Shown piece by piece: positions 25,101 to 37,100 of a stretch of DNA of 64,000 nucleotides. A program made the translations under genes and the position numbers. Source of the DNA: Setophaga petechia. Its lineage: Eukaryota > Chordata > Aves > Passeriformes > Parulidae. The notes below the pieces were generated by a model. The model saw only the letters and a list, made by a program, of their open reading frames with translations. It made no database searches and was not told the origin of the DNA. The DNA is taken from positions 60,044,930 to 60,108,929 of the forward strand of contig JANCRA010000001.1 of the NCBI GenBank assembly GCA_024362935.1, read 5' to 3'. The number at the start of each line of letters is the position of its first letter. Position 1 is the stretch's first letter.

Positions 25101-28100
25101 AATGAGCTGACAGGGCATTCCTGCTTCAGAGGTTTCAGTTTGGGAGGGCTTGGTGGAAAAACAATTCCCCAGTTTTCCTGTCATGCATATCAAGCTCCAC
25201 AATGATGTTGACAGAGTCCCAAGAGAAGTTTAATTTATCTCCCTTGTGCATCCCACTCTTGTTTTTTATATGCACAAGCATATGCTGGAGGGAGGAATAA
25301 CAGGGCCAACGTATCTCTCTCTCTCTTATATATTGTGTCTAGATCTATACCTTGATTAATGCAGGGAACAAATCACTGACAACCCATTCCTCACCTTGTT
25401 TATTCAAAATGAACCTTCCAAGCCACAACCCTGCGGTCCCTGGTGCCATGAGACCACTTTGTGCCCATGTTTTGTGGGAGTAAATGATGGTGGGAGCTGG
25501 TTTTTGGGAAGGGAGGGGAGAGTGTGCACCAGGAGCCTAACCAGGAGTGTTGATTCTCTCCCTCAGCCTGTCACCCATCCTGCAAGACATGCCATGGCCC
25601 CTCTGACTGGGAATGCTCAACCTGCCACCCCCATGCCACTCTGGATGGTGGCAAGTGCAGGACAGGCTGCAAGGTGGAGCGGTACCTCAACCTGGTGGGC
25701 TACTGTGTGGGTGAGTCAGGGCAGCTGCTGGGGCATGAGCTGCCATTGAACTGCTGCTTCACACTGCCAGCAAAACTGCTTGGGTCCTGCTCAGAGCTTC
25801 AGGAAAAGGAGCTAAGTTGGAATTTGTGATCCAAAGGAGCAGTTGATGGGGCCCTAAAGAAAAGCTGGCGCAGCAAGAGTTGCTGTGTGCATTTTTGGGA
25901 GGTAATAGGATTTCTGGATGGGGGTTGTGCTGTGTGGGTGCTCACTGCCTGCACTTAAGCCCATCATCTGAAACCACTGATTGCATTTATCTGTTTAAAA
26001 AGAAAAATCGCTTTTAATCCGTCCCACAGACACGTATAAACATATCCTGGGAACTGCTCCAACCATTTCTGAGCTTTATCAAGCCTTTTTTTTTCTTTAT
26101 CAGAAAAAGCTACGGTGTGTGAGGCTTAATCCAGGCTGAACAGTTCCAAATGAGATAAGGAATCCTAAGAAAAGGGAAAAATGCATTAGGAGTAATAAAT
26201 ATATCCATTGAGAGGCTATTGTTCTCAGTTTAATATGATTTCCCTTCACAGAGCCTTCTCTTTCCTGAACATCTATGTCCTGGATGTTTTTTAATGAAAG
26301 ACTTGTTTCTTTGCTCTCCACAGCTTAATTCTATGAACCATTTCTTCATCTCCCTTTTAAACAACAGTGACTGTTTTGTCTGCAGGGACAAAAAGAGCAG
26401 GGAAAGAAAGTGTGTGAGGAGTAGGAAAATATCCTAAAAGTACTGTACAGCTCCTTAGGAATTCAGGTTGGGGAATCAAGATAGAGCCAGATAACTGCAA
26501 ACTGGAAATAATTCAGCATTTCAGTGTAAAGAGTTGTCTCTGTCCTCTACAATTTTGGGAGACACAGTGGTACTTACTAATGTCCTGGCATGTGAGAGCT
26601 CTGTGCATTTTATTTCTTCCACCTTATTTCCCCATTAATTTGCGTTATGCTTCCTATGAAAGAAGTCCTGTGGAAAAGTGGCCTTTCCCTGTGAATTGTG
26701 TTGGGAAAACCTTAGCACCATTTATAATCAGTCAGCACTCTTTCTGAGGAGGGTTTATTCTTTAATTATCCCTTTGTTTGGTGTCATGGACCAGTTCTCC
26801 TGCTCCCCAGCCCCAGTGATCATCAGGGACATGTCCCAGGAACTGGAAGCAGTGTAGAGGGCATTCCTTGTGGCATGGGAACCCCCAGTGTCCAGGTGCT
26901 TCTTTGTCCCACAGAAGCTGTGAGAACCCTTGCAGAGCAACATAACTGAGGTTTTTCACCTTGACTGAAAAGTTGTGCTTTGGCCCAGGATCTGCAGTCT
27001 GAAGTGTGTTGCTCTTTGTGCTAAATTTATGTCTGGTGTTTAAGCAAAAGAGGTTTGTGGCCAGTTCTCCTGGAGGTAAAGTGCTCCACATCCAGATTGT
27101 TAAGTTTCACTCATTTTTCTCATTCAGCACTGATTGAAATGCTGAATTTGCCCTTGCAAGTTATTAATTACCAGTTAAAGAGCAGCTGTCCCATAAAAGA
27201 GCACATTAAAACTCCTGACACCCTCATAAGATATGATTTGCAACAGAATCTAACAAAGCTTTTTCCTTCACCTCCCAAAGCAATATATTTTTACAATTAT
27301 CTTCCCATTTATCATTAATTCCCCACCCTGCAGGCAGAGTTGTGTTATGGCTTATAGGGCCTGCTGTGCATCACAGTCACCTGCCATCCTTTATGGACCT
27401 GGAGGGGGAAATCTTTCACAGAGATTGGAGAAAAGCAACTGTCACTCCAAATCTTTGCCTGGGAATTAATGGTGTTATTGTGCATGTTACCTGAATGAGG
27501 ATTGGAACATTTACTTTGTTAATAGGAACAAAAAAATGGTCTTGTTTTCAGCAGTTAATCAAATAAGCATTTCACATTTAAGCAGAGGAAAGATAAAATG
27601 TCCTCAACTTTCAGAAAATCAATGAGTCCCTGAGCTCTGTTCTGGGCACACAGAATTTGTGCCAATTCTCCCCTGAGAGAGCTCAATTGATTAATTTCAC
27701 TTTATAGCCCAAATGTACAGGAATGTGCTTGAGACTTGAGCCATTCCCCGTTGGATCTCACAGCTTCTGTGGTGTTTGTTTTCCCAGTTCCCAGATGTCC
27801 CTCTCCCTCTTGTTCAGCTTGACCTCAGCTTCAGGAAACTTTGCAATCAGCACTCTAAAAATCCCAGTCACTGCTGAAAGCCTTGTCCTGCCCTTGCTAT
27901 TCTGATTTGAGGTTTTCCTGTTGATCTGGAAGCTTCCCTGACTTTTCCTGACTGTGTAGAAGGGCAGTTAGACAAATGCAGAGGGACTGGTGTGGAAGAA
28001 AACTGCACACCCCAACTGATAGAGGATCCCTCTCAGTCTGGTTTTAACTCCAGCTACAAGGGAGCTCCCACTCCCTGTGTTCCTCAGGGCCTTGCTTTCT

Positions 28101-31100
28101 TAGCCTGTGTGCAGTTGGGAAAACCTTCAAAGCTAAACCAGAACAGCTCGCTCAGGAGGGGGCCTGTAACAAGCTTTGCTGCCTTGCTCTTAAAATTCCA
28201 GAAGGGACATTCTGACAACAAGAAATATCCTCAGCTCCTTGTAAAATTAATGAGCTGTTGCTGTCCGTTTAGAGAGACACTGATATCATCACAGAGAGCT
28301 GGAGCAAGAGGGGCTCAGCTCCACTCCCTCACTGCTCTGCAGCCTCCTACAGAGCCAGCAGCTGAGCTGCCAGAGGAGGGAAAACTGCTTCCGTCTGGGC
28401 TCCTTTGTGCCAGGGACCTTCCAGCTGGGTCTCCCACCTCACACTGCCTGGGGAAGCTCTCCCAGAGCAGGCAGATCCCTGCAAACCTGGTTGCACTTCA
28501 CCAGGAATTCACTTGGCTTCTTTCAATGACAGATTCCCTCTCAGATCTTGGAAAAGAGAGACAAGAAAAACATTCCAACAACCAAAGCAAACCAAAAATC
28601 CTGGTCAGTGTTGCATATCCTTCTAAACCAACCACACTGACTTGCTTTCTGGAATTACTCTAAGACCAGAGGCTTTTTTGCCCATTGAGGTGACTATAAA
28701 GTGTGTGGTGTTTTCAGTGCTGATTTTAAGTCATGCTCTGTTGTAAACCACAAGTCTCACCTTAGAGCACAGCACAAAACTTGCATCAGGAAATACTTTC
28801 CTGGAGAGCCCCTAAGAGGGGTGATGTGTTTAAACAATATATGCTTAGCAAGTGGTGGAGGTGAGAGGCAGAAATGCTGCTGGTTTCCTTTGTGGGCATT
28901 CACAAACACTTCAGAGATGGTTTTGTCTCCCCAACAGCCTCTTTTGTCTTAGAACAAACTGTAACAGATAATTTTCATATAGGAAGGACACGGTTTTCTT
29001 GCTTTATTTGCTAAGAGAAAGCTAAAGTTGTGGAAGCCAAGTAACTCTGGAAATCCATGTAAGTACTTCCATTCTGCCTTACAATGGAAGTAGATTCATA
29101 GGAAGATCAGTGATGGGGGTTATTTTTGCATAGAGGTGAGGAAGAGGGAATTCAGAGCCAGCTGGAAGGGGAGCAGGAAAACATTTTGCTTAGGGAATGG
29201 GAGGAAAGTCACCAGTCTCAGAAAGATGAGGAGGGAGGCATTGGGACTACCAGTAAAAGGGTGACAGAATTCCTAAGAATTCAGTTGGAAGGGGTCTAAG
29301 GGAATTAACTAACTAGTGTGGCACTGACCTGCAGCCAGCTGGGGATGTGAAGGCTCCAGAAAACCCAAATCCCACAGGCTGTGCCCACTGGCTGAGCTGG
29401 AGGCAGGACTGACAGGGAGAAGGCAGAAGCAGGAAACAAGTAGGGCTGGGGGATGACTGAGAAGCACAAGGAAAACATCCCCCTTCTGTTAGTGCTGGCT
29501 TCAAAGGGAGCCTGCTGTGAAAAAGTGAAATCATCTCTCTCTAAACAAAGCCCTTCAGTTCTTCCCTCGCTCTCTCACTCACTCCCCAATGTCCCTGAAA
29601 TTCACCATAAGCGGCAGCCCTGGGTTTTTTGTTGATGCTGTGTGTGCTTTGATCTCCAGGCTTGCAAAGGAACAAGAGAGTGATGGGGCTGATTCATCCT
29701 AAAACAGTAACTGAGAAAACTCTTGCCACTCGCTGGAGTGAAAATAGAGGCTTGTGAAGGGAAAACTCTGCTGCAACAGCACTGAGTTTTGTAGATACTT
29801 GGATTTTGAAGTGTTAGTTTGTGAGAATCTAGGTTTTTGCTGCAGATACTGACTGTGTGGATACCCTGCATTTTCTCAGCCTCATTTTTATGCTCTGTGT
29901 ATGAAACCTTTTGAGCAGATTTGTTACTCATTATACCCTGCCAAAGCTCTTTCTTAGAGACTAGTGGCTCCAGCAAGAGATTCAGCTGGAGGAGTATTAT
30001 TTTAGCAGTAAAGAGAATCAACATATTATCAGGTAAATGTGGAAGTACAAAAAAACGAATTGGATTTTTGGTAATTTTATTGGTTATAAGTACATAAACC
30101 TCATCACCCCACCTCCAACCTATACAAATCACAGGTACTCAGGGCCTTTGGGATGATCTCCCAGTCCTTGCTCCCTAAGGTGGGCTGCATGTGATCCTTT
30201 CTGGCTCCAGGGACACCACCTCTGTACCCCAACTCTGGCTGGCTGTTTCCCAGCTCCAAGGCTGAGAGCACTGGGCAGAAACTCCATGGGTCCTGCCAGA
30301 CAGGACAGAAACTCCATGGACCCTGTAAAAGCAGGAGCTGAAGGAGGCAGCTCTGTAAGAAGCTTGGATCCCTGCTTGCAGTCAGGACTGGATCAGTTTC
30401 TGAGCTGCTTCTGGCTTTTGCAGCAGCGTGGGGTGAGAATCTCCTGTGTGTGACATGCAGGAGATGTCAGCTGGGGCCAGGCTCCTGCAACTATGGATGC
30501 AGAATTCCTCCAGGCTCCCATGTGAGCCTCTGCTCAGCTTGTAAATCTAGATTGCCTGACAACCTGTAGTAGTGCTGTCACAGGAGACAAAAGACAGAAA
30601 GGTGAACCTGCAGCAGAAATCTGACAGGAGGCCAGGCACTCCAATCAAGCCTCATTGTTACATATCTTTCAAGACAGTCATCATTTCCTTTATAATTTTC
30701 TCAATTACCATAATGAGGATTAATTTGGCTTCCAGGTTGCCTTACACTGCACCTTTGTGCACACAAAAGCCTTGTTGTCATACTTTGTGAAGCACCTAAG
30801 TTCAGGCAGAGGTCAGGAGACGTGAGCTTGCGTCCTGCTGCGGAGAAATGGAAAAAGGAAAAGGTTTTGAGGCATTCTGATGCCATTCTTGGCCTGGCTT
30901 TGAGGGCTGCTGTGGCTGTTTCAGGGTGTGGATGTCTCGTTTGTGTGGGAAAATGGGAGCAGCAGAAACTCCAGGAGAAGGTCATGCAGCTGTACAGGTC
31001 CTGCTCCTCTTTTGCCATGGTGGGAGCAGAGGGAGGTGGGTGCCTGAGGCCTCCAGTGGGGCTAAAGAGGAACCTTTAGGCAGAGGCACTCAGAATCAGA

Positions 31101-34100
31101 GAAAGGGCTTGGGAAGCAAAGGCCTTTGAGCTGGCTTTGTGCAAAACTTTCCCAAGCTCACTTAAGGATGGAAAGAGGATGCTTCAATGGGGCAGGAGGG
31201 GTGCAGAGGGAAAGTGAAAATGCTGTGGTGCTCAGGAAGAGCACAAGATGAGGAGGAGGCAAGGGGAAAGGGTGCGGGAGTTTCAGGTAGGGGGATTTGC
31301 TCTCCAAGTTCCATCCCTGCTGCCCTCCTGCAGTTCTCGGCCATGCTCTGCGCTGTCCCTCCGTGCTCAGTGTCCCTTGTTCCCTCCAGACTGCCACCCC
31401 CTGTGCCAGCGGTGCGTGGCCGACCTGCGGGACAGCGGCAGCGTGTGCCTCAAGTGCCAGCACGGGCGGCACCTGCTGCTGGGGGATCGCTGCCTGCCCG
31501 ACTGCCCCCCGGGACACTACGCCGAGCACGGAGCCTGCAAACGTGAGTGCCTCCTGCAGAAACCTCGGGGAGCTGCAGGGAGCTGCCTGCAACCCTGGGA
31601 GGAGTCCCGCCAAGTGGCTTCTGTCTAGTGGAGAGGCTTTGTCAAGCTGGCAGGACTCTGAGCTGGAGCAGTTCTGTTTTCATGCTGTAGGAGTTTTTTC
31701 AGGATGTTTTGCAGCCTAAGGTCTGTTGCTGAGGCTTGTCTTGCTGCAATAATGGCCCTGAAGGTGATGGCTTGTAGCAGCTCCCAAAACAGAAAGCCAA
31801 TTCCATTCAGCTTTCCAGGCTGGTGCAATGGATGCAGCACCCAGGGCACATTTCATTTTCTGACATGTGCCTGCATCTCCTGCACTTGTTGTTGTTGATG
31901 TGGTTTCATGTTCCAGTCATTGTCTGAGCTGCTTTCTACTCCCTGGGCTCTTAGAAGGATGCAGATTCCTTTTCCTGTTCTGAGCCTGACAGAGAAGTGG
32001 TAAAGCTCCAAGCTGAGCAGAGGGTATTGCACTTCAGTTTGAGAGAAAAGAACCAAGAGCAGAATTTCAGCACAATGGAGATGTTCCTTTTGCAGGAGGT
32101 GGCATTTCCTAATCTAGTTGAGGGTGGGTAATATTTCAGAGCTTGTCTCCAGCATTCTGGGAGCTGTGTGTTTATTTACCTGGTTTTGACAAATGAGATT
32201 TCAGAGCTATGAAACATACTCTGTGTCACTTGATTGGAAAGGCCCCTGAGAGGGAGAGAGAGGTTTTGCCTTCCTGGCAGTGTAAGCCTAGGGATAACAT
32301 TTCTTCTCTTTGGTTTGAAGGTTTGATTTAAAAGGAGTTGTGCATTTTTCAGACAATGTCACAGCCTGTAGGATATTTTGTTCTGCCTTTTAAGATCCCC
32401 AGCACAGCTTCTGATCCCTTTGCCCACTCTTTCTCATGATTAATTTTATACCTATCATGATAAGTGTAATGATGGCATCAATCTTTAAATAAAGGCCTGT
32501 CAAGAAGTAAAACAGATTAATCATTTTGTATGTAACCTCTCTGGAGAAAGTAATAGGGTATATTGGCCTCAGCTCCTGTGATATTTTAAATCCCTTTGGT
32601 CAGACTAAGAAATGAGCCTGAAAAGTCATGAGGGAAATGTGGAGAGGGTGCATGGAGGTAGTCTGGTCTCCATCAGTGCAATTCCTGCTGAAGGGATGGA
32701 TGTGAATCTTCAGGGAAGTGTGGAGCTGTCAGAAAAGCACTAGATGGTTCCTGCACAGACAAAGAGGATCTAACCTGAAGCTAGCTGGGAGAAAGCATGA
32801 GAGGGAGGTTGTGCTAGCCCTTTTTTCACTCTTCTCTTTTAGACAGGTCCTGGCCACATCCTGCAAGGGTTTTTCTTAAGAAGGAAAGGCTGAAGAGAAG
32901 AGGATAAAAAGAAGGAAAGGAGAGGATCTTTTCTTGGGTGGGGGGCACTGTGCACCGCTGAGGGCTTAGACTTGGCAGGAACTTCTGGTGCTCACCACCC
33001 CTGCTCCCAGTCTCAGAGTGTTTTGCTGAAGCTTGTGACACTTGCCCTTAAACCTGTTTTTCCTTGACCAGAAGCCTTGTTTTTGCTGTCCCTGCAGGGT
33101 GCCACCCTTCCTGTAAGAGCTGCACTGGTGAGGGTCCCTTGTCCTGCTCGTCCTGCAGTGCCAGCCTGGTGCTGTCCCACACGGGCGCGTGTGCTCCGCT
33201 CTGCTCCCTGGGCTACTACAGGGATCACAGCAACACCTGCAGACGTGAGTGCCTCTCCCCCAGCCCCCTCTCCTTCCCACAGTGCATTTTCCAACCTGAC
33301 TTTTCTTGCTTCTTTGCTCATCATGGCTGTTGCCTGGAAAAAAAAGGGTTCAGGTGCCTAAAAATGTGATGTGAGTTGACAGAGGTGATGAACTGCCTCA
33401 GGAGCAGAGCCTAGAGCAGGGTTGAAATTTCAAAACAGTTGCAGTTTTGTTATTGACCTCAAAAGACAAGAGGCTTTGTGTCCTGCTGTAAAAATCTGCA
33501 GGAGCATTTGTGTAGGTTTCCCTGTGATGGATTCTGAGCTTGATGAAAACTTGGCAAGTTGAGACCAGTTTTAATGAGTTCTTACTAAGGCAAACCCCCT
33601 CCCCACTGCACTGCCTGCCAGTACATGCCATGGAAGCTGCACTGGAGCTTTTATGTCCATTTCTTCTCATAGGAAACCCCAGGAGAATCAAGGCACAGCA
33701 TGGTAGACACAGACCTGAGCTGATCCTAATGATCTGGTGGAATTGATCTGGTGTTAGGCTATGTTTTATCCCACTATTGCTATCCTTTGTGCCTCTCTCA
33801 GGGCCTCTCTTTTCCTTTATTATTTTGTGTTCACTCTGACCCTGGGTTATTCCTCTCAAAAATTACTTGGCTTGATGTTCTAAAATTCAAAATTATATGG
33901 CCTAAAGATACAAAAAACTGGAAAAAACCCTGCTTGAATTGTCCCACTGTAATACACATACCTAAAAGTGAGTGAATGCTGATGTGGTTTGGTCACTGTG
34001 AATCTGAACACTCAGGTTCAGATTAGTGAAGTCCTGCGTTACTCTGATTTAAATTCTCCCAATTTATGATATAATAACTCTGTCGCACTGAGTCCAGGTA

Positions 34101-37100
34101 TCAGTGTCATCCTACCTAGACCCAACTTTGTCACTGATGAGGTCCTGTAGGAGGAAACTGAAGTGGTTGTCTGCTTTACCTGCCTGTTGTTGAAATAGAT
34201 GGTTCTCCTGAAACTATTATTTCCATCTGATCAGCAGAAATGGAGACACCTTACATAAGTTCAAGGAAATAGCTGGCAGGACTTGTACCACTCTTCTGTT
34301 GTGGAAAAAAAAAATGAAAAAGGGCATTCAATAATAATAATAATAATAAAAGGGGAAAGTAATAAAAAATAGGAATGAAAAAAAAAGTTCTGGCTGGTTT
34401 CTTACAAGCTCAATAAAATACTCAGTTTTCTCCAGCAGTAGGGGTTCTCTTCTTGCTTGCTGCACCAAAATATCTCCCTTCCTAATTAACATGTCCCTTG
34501 CTAATGAAAGCTTTCCTGTTGATAGCTCCTGCCTCAGGATATCAACCTAGACTGGGAATGTTCATGAGGCCTGCACCCTTCCTGAATTTGGTTCAGGGGC
34601 TCAAATAGATTTTTTTTTTGCAAGCCAATTTAGCTACTCTAATCTCCTTATTGCAAATGGCTTTTTAAGAAGTGTTTGTAATCCTTGGAGCAGGGGGCTC
34701 AAGGCCAAGTGTGTTGGATTTTTGTCATTCCAAGTGTCACTTGTGCCTTTTCAAGTGCTGCTGATAAGCCAGGGAGATACAAATTGTCCCAGGCTGCTGG
34801 GAAACTGCCACTTGGAGGGAATGAAGATTGTTTGATCGGAGGTTGGCTGCCAGGCTGAGAAAATCTGGTCCCTTTTCAACTTTTATTTTAGTCTCTTTGC
34901 ACTTTTGAGGAACTCAGGGTTGGAATGAGGTTCAGAGAGATGCTGAGTGCACGTATGGGCCCTGGGAGATATTTTTAAACTCAATGACATCCTGGCCCAG
35001 GAACAGTGAGAAGCTTAACAGGCTTAAAAATGCAGATAGGGAGTCATGCTGATAAAACAAGCAGACAGGTTTGCTTCCAGATACAGTTTTTGCTTGCTCT
35101 TCTGGCATGCCTCCATGGGTAGCCAGATTCCTGTGGATTTAGACCTCATGTAGAATGTTTTACTGTATTTTTAATAGTTGGTTCTTTGGAGCACTTGAAA
35201 AAAATAATTTTTTCATGTAGTGTTCTTAAGTGAAGAAAAATCAGAGTGGCACCAGAGCACCTAAAAGCAACTGCATGATTCTTTAGGTAAACATTTTGCT
35301 AGAAATCATTTGTACATCAATAAAATACAGGCCTTCTGTGACATTTTTTAGAGAACTGTTTTGAAAAACACTGTGTTCCTGCTTCAGGGAGAGCAACATG
35401 GGTAAATTTTCACATTTACTTTGGAGGTTTTTTGGTTATAAAACTGTGCTTTGAATGAACATGTCAGTATTTATCACCCAAACTGTTAGTACAGCCTCCT
35501 GCAAAGTTTAGTTCCTGGACATCAAAGAGGTGAGTTGAAATATTCTGAACCTCTGGACTTTGATCCTAGATTCAGTAAATCCCTGAATTATTTTTTTTCC
35601 TGGCATCTTTTTTGCTCCCTGCAGCTCCAGAATTTCACACTGTGCGCAGATAAAAAGGTACAAACGTTAAGTGAAATTAAATGGGCCTTTGGTCCTGCCA
35701 TGGATTGCAGCAGTCTACTCTGCTCTCCAAATTTGTGTTTCAGTTGTATGAAAAAGGAAATTAAAAAAAAAAAAAAAAAAAACAGAGGCAGGGAAAGCTC
35801 TTATTTGGGGATTTGGATTCAGGGTCCATGTTTACCCTGACCTGTCCAGAGGAAAGTAAGAAGCAGCATGAGGGAACATTCCAGCCTACTCCAAATGGAA
35901 TGAGGCTCTTTACACTTTGGAGATTGTGAAAAGGAGGGAAACAAGCAAAACCCCATGAGTGTCCACAGAGGACAAGAGGGGTAACAAGGCTGCAGGGTAG
36001 CCAGCATGAGGAATGAGCCTGTTTTTCCTTGTGTTCCCACAGCTTGCAGCAGCCAGTGCCGGAGCTGCGAATCGGCCGCTGGCTGCACGTCGTGCAGAGA
36101 TGCAGCCAAGGTCCTGCTCTTTGGGGAGTGCCAGTACGACAGCTGTGCTCAGCAGTATTACCTGGACTTTTCCACCAACACTTGCAGAGGTGAAAAATGC
36201 CTTGCTGGTTTCAAGGGAAAAAAAAAGGAAAGAGAAAAAGGAATAAATGCAAGTGGCCTTGGCTAAGAATCCGTTAGATGGCAGCGAGAGCTGTGCAGGT
36301 GGCCTGCTTTAAAAAGGGTGCAGGAAGGGGAAAATTGTTCAGTGACAAGTTGCTTGCGAGGTTTCTGCAGGGTTTTTTTTGCTTTTTGGGCAGCCTGCTG
36401 TCACATACTTGAGCCTTTCAGTGGAACAAGATGATTGCAAATTGCTCTCTTGTAAATGATTTTGTAACTGAGCCAGCAAAGTTTTCAGGGGTCAGGTCCA
36501 GCAATTCATTTAGTCACGGGTCAGCTGATAAGGAGTGAGCTTGCCAGGCTAAGTCTCTTTCCAGGGGCTTATCTGGCCTCCTGTACTTACCTGTCTCTCT
36601 CTCTGTCTTACTAAATCCTGCATCACTGGATGGCTGCAGAAACAGCAGTTTGGAGGGATTTAAAAGACACGTGACTTGAATGATTTCCAGAACTCCCCAG
36701 CAGAGTGTTCCATGATGGAAATAAGTGATGTTTTCCCACAGCTTGTAGACCCCAAGTGCTAAGCCCTTGTGCAGGGTGAACACCCCGGAAAGGGCTGCCC
36801 TGAACTGATTTCTGTTTTCTTCCAGAGTGTGACTGGAGCTGTAACGCCTGCAAAGGTCCCCAGAGGACTGACTGCCTGCAGTGCATGGAAGGCCATGTTC
36901 TCCATGAAGGAGCTTGTGTGGAACAGTGCCCTCCAGCTTTCTACCGGGAATCAGACACGTGCCAGAGTGAGTTTTCATGGAGCATTCCCTCCAACATGTT
37001 CCCCTGCTTGTCTCCCAAGGGCTGCCATGCTGAGCTCTTTGCCTGTGTCTCTTCAGAGTGTGACCAGCCCTGCCTTCAGTGCCACCAAGCAGACAAGTGC

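Larger units (their letters stand above)
31543..36042. other. Introns after w18 and w19
   Basis: Introns of 1555 and 2798 bases around w19. The second has an AAT microsatellite (34330-34350) and a run of about 20 A at 35763-35782. I see no retroposon body next to the A tract. No RNA gene or further exon is recognised. Confidence 0.6.

Noticed and set aside
29602..30132. 176-codon open frame on the - strand in the intron after w17
   Set aside because: No family signature, no neighbouring exons with splice sites, and composition like ordinary intron.
35763..35782. Run of about 20 A as the tail of a processed pseudogene or SINE
   Set aside because: The sequence before it shows no recognisable gene or SINE body and no flanking target-site duplication that I can see.
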